A stretch of 64,000 nt of DNA. Origin: Emticicia sp. CRIBPO (GTDB lineage Bacteria > Bacteroidota > Bacteroidia > Cytophagales > Spirosomataceae). The translations under genes and the position numbers were made by a program. Of this stretch, positions 27,669-35,255 are shown one piece after another. Location of the stretch: NCBI RefSeq assembly GCF_009905725.1, contig NZ_JAAAKV010000011.1:124001-188000 (forward strand), given 5' to 3'. The notes beneath the pieces are model-generated. The model was not told the DNA's origin. It worked only from the letters and a program-made list of their open reading frames with translations, and searched no databases. The first letter of the stretch is position 1, and each line of letters starts with the position of its first letter.

Positions 27669-28553
27669 ATGAAAAAATCAACTGTTATCCTGCTTATTCT
27701 ACTGGCCTTCCTTTTTTTAAAATGTAAAGTAGATCCTGAAAGCACCACCTATGAAACGGCAGCCGAGCCCGTCCAAACTGATACGCCGGTATCCGATACT
27801 GTGTATGCGAAAGTACCGGGTGGAAACTTTATCCGGACCGCAGACCTGAAGTTCGAAGTGCCGGATGTGATCCAAACCACTCACCACATTGAAGACGTTG
27901 TCGCAAAAAATGGAGGCTATGTTGCCTACACCAATCTTTCGAGTGTCGTCACTGAAGTCAAAACCACTAAAATAAGCAGTGATTCATTACTTCATGTCAG
28001 CAGCTTCACCCCTTCCAATTCCATCATCATAAGAGTTCCTAATGCCCGGCTTGATGAGGCACTGAGAGAAATAACTAAAAATGCAGATTTTTTTAATTTC
28101 CGGGTGATCAAATCGGAAGATGCAAGCATAAGACTACTGGGAGAGCAGCTCAGCATGGCCCGTTCTGAAAAAAGCAACAAAAGAATGGAAAAGGCCGTAG
28201 AAAAAATCAAACCCGACGAATTAACTTCAGCGGAAGCCCTTTTAATAAAAAACCAGGAAAACGCCGACCAGGCCAGGATATCAGAACTTACGCAGAAAGA
28301 CCAGGTCAAATTCAGTACCGTCAATATCGACATTTATCAAAAACCAACCCTTAAAAAAGAGATCACCTATAACCTGGAAAACGCTGAGGCATTCGAACAG
28401 AGCTTTGGCGGCCAACTGGCAGATTCTGTCAGCAACGGCTGGTACCAGGTAAAAAAAGTTATCCTGTTTTTAGCTAATTTATGGGCCTTCTCCTTATTGT
28501 TTTTCTTAATTTACGTGCTTATAAAAAAATTCGGAAGCAGAGTTAAATTGTAA
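27669..28553 (+). CDS. DUF4349 domain membrane-anchored protein
   Basis: A 294-residue exported protein. The N-terminus is hydrophobic and followed by a Cys (FLKCK), which could be a weak lipobox. The DUF4349 part (about 55-270) has FIRTADLKFEVPDVIQTTHHIEDVV, a central coiled-coil stretch around LLGEQLSMARSEKSNKRM and a transmembrane helix near the C-terminus (about 265-285) with a basic tail. DUF4349 proteins are envelope proteins of unknown function. The upstream CTTAAAA boxes suggest response-regulator control. Confidence 0.87.
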   Translation: MKKSTVILLILLAFLFLKCKVDPESTTYETAAEPVQTDTPVSDTVYAKVPGGNFIRTADLKFEVPDVIQTTHHIEDVVAKNGGYVAYTNLSSVVTEVKTTKISSDSLLHVSSFTPSNSIIIRVPNARLDEALREITKNADFFNFRVIKSEDASIRLLGEQLSMARSEKSNKRMEKAVEKIKPDELTSAEALLIKNQENADQARISELTQKDQVKFSTVNIDIYQKPTLKKEITYNLENAEAFEQSFGGQLADSVSNGWYQVKKVILFLANLWAFSLLFFLIYVLIKKFGSRVKL

Positions 28554-28561
28554 TCGATAAA

Positions 28562-29017
28562 ATGGACAACCTTCAGATCAAACACCTCGGACCGGAAGAC
28601 CTGCCGCTCTTTCAAAAGCTGATCAGGGTCTTTCATGAAGTGTTTGATCTGAATGAATCAGAAATCCCGGAAGAACCTTACCTCGAAAACCTTCTTCAGA
28701 AAGACAGTTTCGTAGCCTTCGCTGCCCTGGTTGACCAGGAAGTCGCCGGAGGGCTTACCGCCTATGAACTGCCGGAATACTATTCCGCTTCTTCTGAAAT
28801 TTTCATTTATGATATCGCTATCCTGCCCGCATACCAAAGAAAAGGAGCCGGGAAAGAGCTGTTGGAGGCCATAAAGGAATATGCCCGCAAAAAGGGCATC
28901 ACAGAGGTATTTGTAGCCGCCCATGAAGAAGATACACACGCCCTGGACTTCTATCATTCTGCAGGAGGCCATTCAGAAAAAGCCGTACATTTTGATTTCC
29001 CCGTTAAAGAGAAATGA
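28562..29017 (+). CDS. GNAT acetyltransferase resembling AAC(3)-I aminoglycoside 3-N-acetyltransferases
   Basis: A 151-residue GNAT protein. The segments YLENLLQKDSFVAFAALVDQ, SSEIFIYDIAILPAYQRKGAG and VHFDFPV line up by eye with the pattern of AAC(3)-I (YLxNLLxxxxFxAxAA, SEIYIYDLAV, RRxGxA, MHFDI). QRKGAG is the acetyl-CoA pyrophosphate loop. It could acetylate aminoglycosides, or another amine in the native host. It lies eight bases after the DUF4349 gene, so they may be co-transcribed. Substrate is not proven by sequence. Confidence 0.82.
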   Translation: MDNLQIKHLGPEDLPLFQKLIRVFHEVFDLNESEIPEEPYLENLLQKDSFVAFAALVDQEVAGGLTAYELPEYYSASSEIFIYDIAILPAYQRKGAGKELLEAIKEYARKKGITEVFVAAHEEDTHALDFYHSAGGHSEKAVHFDFPVKEK

Positions 29018-29116
29018 ATCTCTTGTCCAACCTTTTTTACGCAAAAAGAATCCCTGTTATTTGCCTGAATGTGCTGACTTTCATTATCTTGCAGCCTCAG
29101 ATGCCTTCTAAAAACT

Positions 29117-29914
29117 ATGGGATACAAAGCAATGCTACCTTCAGCAAGCCTGAAAAAATACATTCTCAACATCTGGGAAGGAGAAATAAAAGCATCTGAC
29201 AATCAAACGTTTAAACACATCGCAACGGCCTCGATCAGTCCGCAGCTCTTGTTTTATTACAAAGGAGGTTTCAGACAAGCCGCTGATCCTCAAAAGAGCG
29301 GTTTCAGTGCCGCCACCTATTTTTTCGGCCCGACCAACCAATACGGCGATTACATCACCAATGAAAATGCGGCCATATTCGGGATTCAGTTTTATCCGTA
29401 TGCCATACCCTATTTATTCTCCCTGCCTTCTGAAGAACTGATCAACGAAACCGTTGAGTTAAGGCTGTTGCTGGGCAACAAAGGGCATGAACTGGAAGAA
29501 CGGATATTTAACTCCCGGAATTTTGAAGAAAGGGCCGGCATTATCTCAGAGTTCTTTGAAACCCGGCTGAAAGAAATTGCGGAAAAAGATAAAAATATCA
29601 TCTCCACCATTCATTTCATCAATAAGGCGGGCGGAGTGCTCAAGACCGAAAACCTTGCCAGGGAAGCCCATCTTTCTGAAAGACAGTTTGAGAGAAACTT
29701 TAAAACGCTCACCGGATTTTCACCTAAATCTTATGCCCGCATTGTCAGGTTTGAAAATGCCCTGAACAATTTCCTGGACAACACCCAACCACTGACCGAT
29801 GTGGCATTGGCTTCGGGGTACTACGATCAGGCTCATTTTAATCACGATTTCAAACATTTTACCGGTTATACCCCGACAGCTTATTATCAGTCTGTGGCAG
29901 AATTGACCATCTGA
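29117..29914 (+). CDS. AraC family transcriptional regulator
   Basis: A 265-residue regulator. The N-terminal sensing part (about 1-145) is of the DUF6597-type seen in many Bacteroidota AraC proteins (ISPQLLFYYKGGFRQ). The C-terminal part (about 160-262) has two helix-turn-helix motifs: LAREAHLSERQFERNFKTLTG, then DVALASGYYDQAHFNHDFKH followed by FTGYTPTAYY. The inducer is unknown. The UvrA-like gene begins 80 bases downstream and could be its target. Confidence 0.9.
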   Translation: MGYKAMLPSASLKKYILNIWEGEIKASDNQTFKHIATASISPQLLFYYKGGFRQAADPQKSGFSAATYFFGPTNQYGDYITNENAAIFGIQFYPYAIPYLFSLPSEELINETVELRLLLGNKGHELEERIFNSRNFEERAGIISEFFETRLKEIAEKDKNIISTIHFINKAGGVLKTENLAREAHLSERQFERNFKTLTGFSPKSYARIVRFENALNNFLDNTQPLTDVALASGYYDQAHFNHDFKHFTGYTPTAYYQSVAELTI

Positions 29915-29937
29915 TGAAGAATGTCGGATATTTACAA

Positions 29938-29966
29938 TTTCGGAAAAACTCCGGAATCTAATTTTG
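29938..29966 (+). promoter_or_regulatory. Candidate promoter of the UvrA-like gene
   Basis: TAATTTTG (exact TAnnTTTG) at 29959-29966, with a TTTC at 29938-29941 about 17 bases earlier as a possible upstream element. The site is 28 bases before the start codon. Confidence 0.4.
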
Positions 29967-29994
29967 CAATTCAATCAAATCAACTTATCTGACC

Positions 29995-32256
29995 ATGACT
30001 GAACATTTCATTACGATCAGGGGAGCAAGGGAAAATAATCTCAAAGGCGTATCCCTGCAAATACCTAAACATCAGATCACTGTATTTACCGGGGTATCCG
30101 GATCAGGCAAATCCTCTATTGTTTTTGACACCATCGCCACTGAGGCACAAAGACAACTCACGGAAACGTACCCGGCTTTTATCCGGAATCTGATGCCAAG
30201 GTACAGTAAACCTGAAGCAGATTCTATAGAAAACCTCTCCGTGGCCATCGTCATTGACCAGAAAAGAATGGGGGGTAATTCCAGATCCACGCTTGGAACC
30301 ATCACCGACATTTATTCACTGCTCCGTCTTCTTTTTTCAAGATCTGGAAGTCCGCAGGTCGGCCTTGCCAATGCATTCTCATTTAACGACACAGAAGGCA
30401 TGTGCCCTGATTGTGAAGGAATCGGCAAAAAAGTGGTCGTGGACCTGGAAAAAATCATTGACAAGTCAAAATCCCTGAACGATGGGGCCATTTTACTGCC
30501 CTTTTTCAATGTCGGTTCATGGTATTGGAAAATCATCACCCTCTCCGGCTTCTTTGACAATGACAAAAAACTGAGTGACTACAGTGATGAAGAATGGGAA
30601 GTGCTTCTGAACGGAAATCCTTCAAAAGTAACCGTAAACTACAGAGGAATGGATTTCAATTCGGACTTTGAAGGGCTGGTTGAGAAATTCACAAGACTTT
30701 ACATTAAAAAGGACACCAGCGGCCACTCAGAGGCCACCCGTAATAAAGTAGAGAAGTTTACGACCTCCGGAACATGTCCGACCTGCCGCGGCCTGAGGCT
30801 CAACGAAAGAGCCCTGAGTTGCCAGGTCAACGGCTTTAACATTGCAGAGATGACGGCCATGGAAGTCCAAAACCTTAAAAAAATCATTGACGAAATTGAT
30901 GATCCGACGGTTTTACCGGTCGCCGCTTCCGTTTCATTGCAACTGGACCACCTCATCTCTATGGGGCTCGAATATATCAGCCTCAACCGCGAAACCACCA
31001 CCCTCTCAGGCGGAGAATCGCAAAGGGTAAAAATGGTGAAACAGCTGGGCAACAACCTGACGGATCTGGTTTATATTTTCGACGAACCCAGCATTGGCTT
31101 ACACCCGAGGGATGTACACAGGCTCAATGAGTTACTGCAGAAGCTGAGGGATAAAGGCAATACTGTTTTGGTCGTGGAACATGATCCGGATGTGATCATG
31201 ATTGCCGACCATATTGTAGACGTGGGTCCGCACGCCGGAAAAAAAGGTGGCAAAATCGTTTACGAAGGCTCCTATCAGGATTTATTATCAGCCGACACCC
31301 TGACCGGAAAATACCTGAAACATTCGGCGGGCTTAAAACCAACGGTTCGTAAAGCCGGTGGACATTTGCAGATTCCCCCGGTAACCGCCAATAACCTGAA
31401 AAATGTTTCGGTCAGTATTCCGCAGCAAGTCATGACTGTGGTCACCGGAGTGGCAGGCTCCGGAAAAAGCACCCTGATCAATCATGCTTTCCTTTCAGCC
31501 TATCCTGACGCCATCTCAATTAACCAGGCGGCAGTAAATACCACAATCCGTTCTAATCCGGCCACTTATACCGGTATCATGGATGAAATCAGGGGGCTTT
31601 TTGCGACGGCCAACAAAGTCAAACCCGCACTGTTCAGCTTTAACTCCAAGGGAGCTTGTACCAATTGCCAGGGCCTTGGATTTACCTCCACAGACCTTGC
31701 GTTTATGGAGAGCGTTCGCACTGTCTGTGAAGTTTGTGAGGGCAAACGGTTCAAGCCTGAGGTACTCGAACTCACCTATCAGGGCAAATCCATCAATGAA
31801 GTGCTGTCACTTACTTTTGAAGATGCCAATGAGTTTTTCAGCTCTAAAACCTTAAAGAAAGTACTCACTTCTTTATGTGATGTAGGTGTAGGTTACCTGA
31901 CACTAGGCCAACCCCTCAGCACCCTTTCTGGCGGCGAATGCCAGAGAATCAAACTGGCGATGGAATTACATAAAAAAGGAAGTGTGTATGTGATGGATGA
32001 GCCCACCACCGGACTGCACATGTCTGACATCGACAACCTGCTTTATATCCTTAACCGGCTGGTCGACAACGGCAATACCGTGATTGTCATTGAACATAAC
32101 CTGGAAGTCATCAAAAATGCCGACTGGATCATCGACATGGGGCCTGAAGGCGGGAAAAACGGCGGCCAGGTGATTTTCGAAGGCACGCCAACTGAAATTA
32201 TTCAGTCAGATGTGTCGCTGACCGGAAAATATCTCAAAAAATCAATTCATGGTTAA
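29995..32256 (+). CDS. UvrA-like ABC ATPase lacking the UvrB-binding domain
   Basis: A 753-residue protein, against about 940 for UvrA. Walker A motifs are GVSGSGKS (33-40) and GVAGSGKS in the second half; LSGGESQRV and LSGGECQRI are the ABC signatures. CPDC (137-140), CPTC and the CTNC/CEVC pair are zinc-finger cysteines. The segment TDIYSLLRLLFSR joins almost directly to FSFNDTEGMCPDC, so the UvrB-binding insert present in true UvrA is missing. It therefore resembles UvrA2/DrrC-like proteins linked to drug or DNA-damage tolerance. A 69-residue protein gene overlaps its end. Confidence 0.88.
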   Translation: MTEHFITIRGARENNLKGVSLQIPKHQITVFTGVSGSGKSSIVFDTIATEAQRQLTETYPAFIRNLMPRYSKPEADSIENLSVAIVIDQKRMGGNSRSTLGTITDIYSLLRLLFSRSGSPQVGLANAFSFNDTEGMCPDCEGIGKKVVVDLEKIIDKSKSLNDGAILLPFFNVGSWYWKIITLSGFFDNDKKLSDYSDEEWEVLLNGNPSKVTVNYRGMDFNSDFEGLVEKFTRLYIKKDTSGHSEATRNKVEKFTTSGTCPTCRGLRLNERALSCQVNGFNIAEMTAMEVQNLKKIIDEIDDPTVLPVAASVSLQLDHLISMGLEYISLNRETTTLSGGESQRVKMVKQLGNNLTDLVYIFDEPSIGLHPRDVHRLNELLQKLRDKGNTVLVVEHDPDVIMIADHIVDVGPHAGKKGGKIVYEGSYQDLLSADTLTGKYLKHSAGLKPTVRKAGGHLQIPPVTANNLKNVSVSIPQQVMTVVTGVAGSGKSTLINHAFLSAYPDAISINQAAVNTTIRSNPATYTGIMDEIRGLFATANKVKPALFSFNSKGACTNCQGLGFTSTDLAFMESVRTVCEVCEGKRFKPEVLELTYQGKSINEVLSLTFEDANEFFSSKTLKKVLTSLCDVGVGYLTLGQPLSTLSGGECQRIKLAMELHKKGSVYVMDEPTTGLHMSDIDNLLYILNRLVDNGNTVIVIEHNLEVIKNADWIIDMGPEGGKNGGQVIFEGTPTEIIQSDVSLTGKYLKKSIHG

Positions 32257-32458
32257 GGTATTTAAAACCAGTATAAAAACGAAAAAACAAGCCAGGGAAA
32301 TCCTCAGCGTTATTGCTGAGGTATTTCCGGACGCCAATGCCAGTTTTGACCTGGAAGATTGTGACAAAATACTGCGGATTGATTCGGAATCGGTCAACAG
32401 CGAACCGCTTATACAAATTCTCTCGGAAGCCGGATTTTCCGGGATTGAACTAGAGTAG
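32249..32458 (+). CDS. Small ferredoxin-like-fold protein, function unknown
   Basis: A 69-residue protein that overlaps the UvrA-like gene by eight bases. The pattern VKVFKTSIKTKKQAREI, then FDLEDCDKILRIDSES and a final helix and strand is a known Bacteroidota conserved hypothetical with a predicted beta-alpha-beta fold like heavy-metal-associated domains, but without a CxxC metal site. Translational coupling to the ATPase suggests that both are used together. Confidence 0.75.
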   Translation: MVKVFKTSIKTKKQAREILSVIAEVFPDANASFDLEDCDKILRIDSESVNSEPLIQILSEAGFSGIELE

Positions 32459-32488
32459 AAACATTCACCTTATAACGTAATAAACAAC

Positions 32489-33223
32489 ATGAAGACAGAG
32501 GTAACCATCCCTATCCTGCCTTGTAACTCTATTGATAAAATTCTTGAGTTTTATCAGGCTTTGGGTTTCGCGGTAACTTATCAGCAAAAAAAGCCCAATA
32601 CCTATGCCGTTGTTAAATTGCGGGGTATCGAGCTTCACTTTTTTGTATTGAAAGCCCTCCAGCCAGAAAGGAATTACAGCACCTGTTATGTGTTGGTTCA
32701 TAACATTGATGAGCTTTACGAATCATTTGTTTCAGGGCTGAGAAACCTCACTGGAAAACTTCCTGTCAAAGGGATTCCGCGTATTAATCCTTTGAAAGAC
32801 ATGCCCTCCTACGGCGTCAGGCAATTCATTGTTATTGACCCCGCCGGAAACTACATCCGGATCGGGCAACCGATCGAAAAAACAGACGACCCGAATTTCA
32901 GGGAAAACAACCCGGACAACAGGGCAGCCAATGTATCAGCCCTGGCCAAAGCCCACGACCTGGCTACCCGCCTGGCCGATGGTAAAGGCGACCACGCAGC
33001 CGCCGCCAGGGTATTAGACAAAGCTATGGAAACAGAAGAAAATTTCGAAAATATTGATTTGCTCAGGATACTCATTTTAAGACTGGATATGGCGATCAGG
33101 CTCGAAGAGCAGGATAAAGCTTCATTATTACTTAATTCAACAAACCAGCTTATCAAACAAATTGATGCAGCAAGCATCGCCGAGGAACTGAGGCTTCTTG
33201 AGGCATTGAAAACACTACTATGA
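32489..33223 (+). CDS. VOC family protein with a helical C-terminal extension
   Basis: A 244-residue protein. Residues about 1-130 form a bleomycin-resistance-like VOC unit (LPCNSIDKILEFYQALGF, YAVVKLRGIELHFFVL, YGVRQFIVIDPAGNYIRIGQ). The remaining 110 residues are helical, TPR-like (AARVLDKAMETEENFENIDL, RLDMAIRLEEQDKASLLL). The close match of the first half to drug-binding bleomycin-resistance proteins is by pattern; ligand is not known. The extension is unusual for this family. Confidence 0.85.
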   Translation: MKTEVTIPILPCNSIDKILEFYQALGFAVTYQQKKPNTYAVVKLRGIELHFFVLKALQPERNYSTCYVLVHNIDELYESFVSGLRNLTGKLPVKGIPRINPLKDMPSYGVRQFIVIDPAGNYIRIGQPIEKTDDPNFRENNPDNRAANVSALAKAHDLATRLADGKGDHAAAARVLDKAMETEENFENIDLLRILILRLDMAIRLEEQDKASLLLNSTNQLIKQIDAASIAEELRLLEALKTLL

Positions 33224-33303
33224 TTTCCAAGAATTTTAGCATTTTACTTTTTCTGAGGACTAAAATTTCGGAATTCTACAAAAAGCGAATATAATTGCAC
33301 ATA

Positions 33304-33337
33304 TTTACGAGGGAGGCATGGATGCCTCCCTCGTAAA
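33304..33337. repeat. Hairpin with 16-bp perfect arms, left of the RAYT gene
   Basis: TTTACGAGGGAGGCAT / ATGCCTCCCTCGTAAA separated by GG. It lies 11 bases before the first palindrome and 46 bases before the RAYT start. It may be an element end or a terminator of the VOC gene. Confidence 0.65.
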
Positions 33338-33347
33338 ATAAATGTAC

Positions 33348-33369
33348 CTGCGTGCCTCGAGGCACGCAG
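33348..33369. repeat. REP-like palindrome 1
   Basis: A perfect palindrome with core CGTGCCTCGAGGCACG, flanked by CTG and CAG, 14 bases before the RAYT start codon. Confidence 0.7.
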
Positions 33370-33382
33370 AAAGCTAAATCAC

Positions 33383-33902
33383 ATGAACAACAAGACCCGC
33401 AAACGCTTCCGGCTTGCCGGATACGACTACTCCCAAAACGGAGCTTACTTCATTACGATTGTCACCAAAAACCGTATTCCCTTCTTCGGCGAAATACGCA
33501 ACAAAGAAATGTTATTGTCGCACATCGGCGATTTTGTTGAACGCAATTTTTTAATCATTCAGGAAAAACTGGAGGCAATTAAGGTAGATGAATATGTCAT
33601 TATGCCGGATCATCTGCATTTGATCATAAGCATCAATAAAACACAAGGAGGTTCGTGCCTCGAGGCACGAACCCGCCCCGATTCACACAGACCCGGAATA
33701 AGACCATTGCAAAAAGAATCGGTATCGTCATTTATTAATCATCTGAAAGGAAAAATAAAAAGATGGTGCAATGAGAACGGCTTCAAGGATTTCGAATGGC
33801 ATACCAGGTTTCATGACAGGATCATCAGAGATGAGATATCCTATTTTTATATCACAAGATTATATCCAAAACAATATCAACAACTGGAGGAATGGGAGGT
33901 AA
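33383..33902 (+). pseudogene. REP-associated tyrosine transposase (RAYT), probably frameshifted near the 3' end
   Basis: The frame from 33383 encodes the Y1/HUH RAYT family: YFITIVTKNRIPFFG, the histidine pair HLH (residues 77-79) in MPDHLHLII, and FEWHTRFHDRIIRDEISYF. The expected C-terminal YI..N...W helix is not in this frame but appears in the +1 frame after a T5 run near 33844-33848 (DYIQNNINNWRNGR, then a stop at 33900-33902). The uncorrected frame runs on to 34030, into lacI. No tyrosine lies between residues 71 and 154, so the usual nucleophile position is empty. Either the gene is decayed or the run is a sequencing error. Confidence 0.75.
33651..33672. repeat. REP-like palindrome 2, inside the RAYT coding sequence
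   Basis: A perfect palindrome with the same core as palindrome 1 but flanked by GTT and AAC. It encodes residues 90-97 of the RAYT frame, just after the HLH motif. Confidence 0.7.
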
Positions 33903-33927
33903 ATTTCGTGCCTCAAGGCACGAAATT
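33902..33927. repeat. REP-like palindrome 3, at the lacI 3' end
   Basis: Arms AATTTCGTGCC / GGCACGAAATT around TCAA. It overlaps the stop codon of lacI on the minus strand (33926-33928) and starts at the frame-corrected RAYT stop. Confidence 0.7.
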
Positions 33928-34921
33928 ACCTAATATGCAAATCCGTCTTCAATTTGATGGTCTCATAGCCTTTGCCCCTTCTCTTGTTTTCGATAATATC
34001 AAGGAGGATTTCGGCGGCGGTCTGGCCTAATTCGAGGGCGGGCTGCACGATGGTGCTCAGAGGCGGCTCAAGCAAATGGGCCACGTTGAGATTGGTAAAT
34101 CCAAAGAACATCACATCTTTAGGCAATTCTATGATTTTCTTTTTGTGTGCTTCATAACAATTGAGGGCAAGACGGTCGCTGGCGGTAAAAAAAGCATCCG
34201 GCTGATAGTTTTTAATCAGGGAATCGATGGCATTGAAGGCTTCTTCAGGAGAAAAATAACAAAACTTAATCAGTTCCTCCCTGATGGGCAGGCCATACTT
34301 TTCCAACGCCGCCTTATACCCGGCCAGACGCTCCTGGGTGATAGAGAGTACCGGCGGACTCGTAATATGGGCTATTGTTCTTTTGCCTTGCTGAATCATA
34401 TATTCCGTAGCCCTGAACGCACCGTCAAAATTATCTGCCACCACCTTGTGAGCGTCGGTAATTTCGGGTACCCTATCAAAATATACTACCGGAAAATTGT
34501 TCTCCCTGTAATTCTCAATATGGTTAACGTCACGGGTTGATCCCGACAATGAAATCAGTAATCCGTCAACTTTACGGGCAAAAAGGTGCTGAACATTCAC
34601 CATCTCCCGCTCATAAGATTCATGACTCTGAAAAATCACGACATGATACCCACGGTTATAGGCAATATTCTCTATTCCGTTAATGGCTTGTGAAAAGAAG
34701 TTGTTGGCAATTTCAGGTACAATCACGCCAATGGCCCGGCTCCGGTTTTCTTTCAGGCTCAGGGCGATGGGATTAGGCCTGTAATTCATTTTTTCTGCGT
34801 ATTCCATCACCAGCTTCTTCGTCTCGGTATTGATCTCATAACTACCTCTAAGGGCTCTTGATACCGTAGATGTAGAAATATTCAGGGCCTTCGCTATGTC
34901 TTTTATGGTGATTGGTTCCAC
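33926..34921 (-). CDS. LacI family transcriptional regulator
   Basis: A 331-residue regulator. The HTH is at about 4-26 (ITIKDIAKALNISTSTVSRAL), followed by the hinge and periplasmic-binding-like ligand domain (SRAIGVIVPEIANNFFSQ, KVDGLLISLSG, ELPKDVMFFGFTNLNVAHLLEPPLSTI). The gene diverges from kduD; an inverted-repeat operator at 35044-35069 lies between them and a second copy precedes kdgF. The C-terminus ends abruptly at DLHIR, with the stop inside a REP-like palindrome, so a few residues may have been lost. The inducer is probably an uronate intermediate such as KDG, by context only. Confidence 0.9.
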   Translation of the reverse strand: MEPITIKDIAKALNISTSTVSRALRGSYEINTETKKLVMEYAEKMNYRPNPIALSLKENRSRAIGVIVPEIANNFFSQAINGIENIAYNRGYHVVIFQSHESYEREMVNVQHLFARKVDGLLISLSGSTRDVNHIENYRENNFPVVYFDRVPEITDAHKVVADNFDGAFRATEYMIQQGKRTIAHITSPPVLSITQERLAGYKAALEKYGLPIREELIKFCYFSPEEAFNAIDSLIKNYQPDAFFTASDRLALNCYEAHKKKIIELPKDVMFFGFTNLNVAHLLEPPLSTIVQPALELGQTAAEILLDIIENKRRGKGYETIKLKTDLHIR

Positions 34922-35043
34922 GCAAAATCTTGTTTAAATACAATTCTAACAGAACACTCAAATTGTGTTTAGTCTCATGTAAATATAGCTTATCCGGGGG
35001 TATATGTCAATAAATTGCTATTATTTCTTCGTTTTGAACCGAA

Positions 35044-35069
35044 TGGCATCGTTCCCGACAACGATTGCA
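35044..35069. promoter_or_regulatory. Predicted LacI-type operator upstream of kduD
   Basis: TGGCATCGTT, CCCGAC, AACGATTGCA: an imperfect inverted repeat (8 of 10 pairs) with CG at the half-site core, as is usual for LacI-family sites. The first 16 bases (from 35042) are identical to those upstream of kdgF. Confidence 0.55.
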
Positions 35070-35213
35070 TAAAATTTTACAAGAATTTGTTTGTTTTGTT
35101 ATAGAATGAGGTTTAATCTTACAATAGATTATGGTTGAACCCACTAAGAATTATTTAAAGAAATTCATAGGAAAAATCATACTTTTAATCAGGTTAATTC
35201 GGTTAAATTCAAA

Positions 35214-35245
35214 TCCCATCCTTAAATTTAGGATGGGAATTTTTT
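35214..35245 (+). terminator. Terminator-like hairpin in the kduD leader (possible attenuator)
   Basis: Perfect nine-base stem TCCCATCCT / AGGATGGGA around TAAATTT, then a run of six T (35240-35245). The kduD start codon lies only ten bases further on. It has the form of an intrinsic terminator but is placed in front of the gene, in the same orientation. Confidence 0.65.
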
Positions 35246-35255
35246 AAAACATAAT

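Larger units (their letters stand above)
33304..33927. mobile_element. RAYT transposase element with REP-like palindromes
   Basis: Spans a 16-bp-arm hairpin (33304-33337), a 22-base palindrome (33348-33369), the RAYT gene, a palindrome inside the gene (33651-33672) and a last palindrome (33902-33927). The three palindromes share the core CGTGCCTCRAGGCACG. The right end abuts the lacI stop codon, which suggests insertion at the end of that gene. Confidence 0.6.
34922..35255. other. Divergent control region, 334 bp
   Basis: Lies between lacI (minus) and kduD (plus). It holds the LacI-type inverted repeat at 35044-35069 and a terminator-like hairpin at 35214-35245 directly before kduD. No coding frame was seen. 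Confidence 0.7.

Noticed and set aside
29014-29199. 61-residue frame between the acetyltransferase and AraC genes
   Set aside because: Overlaps the AraC start in another frame and has no protein-like pattern.
33903-34030. Extension of the RAYT protein into lacI
   Set aside because: Out-of-frame continuation after a probable frameshift; the sequence after 33902 belongs to a palindrome and antisense lacI.
34076-34540. 154-residue plus-strand frame opposite lacI
   Set aside because: Antisense shadow of a well-conserved LacI-family gene.
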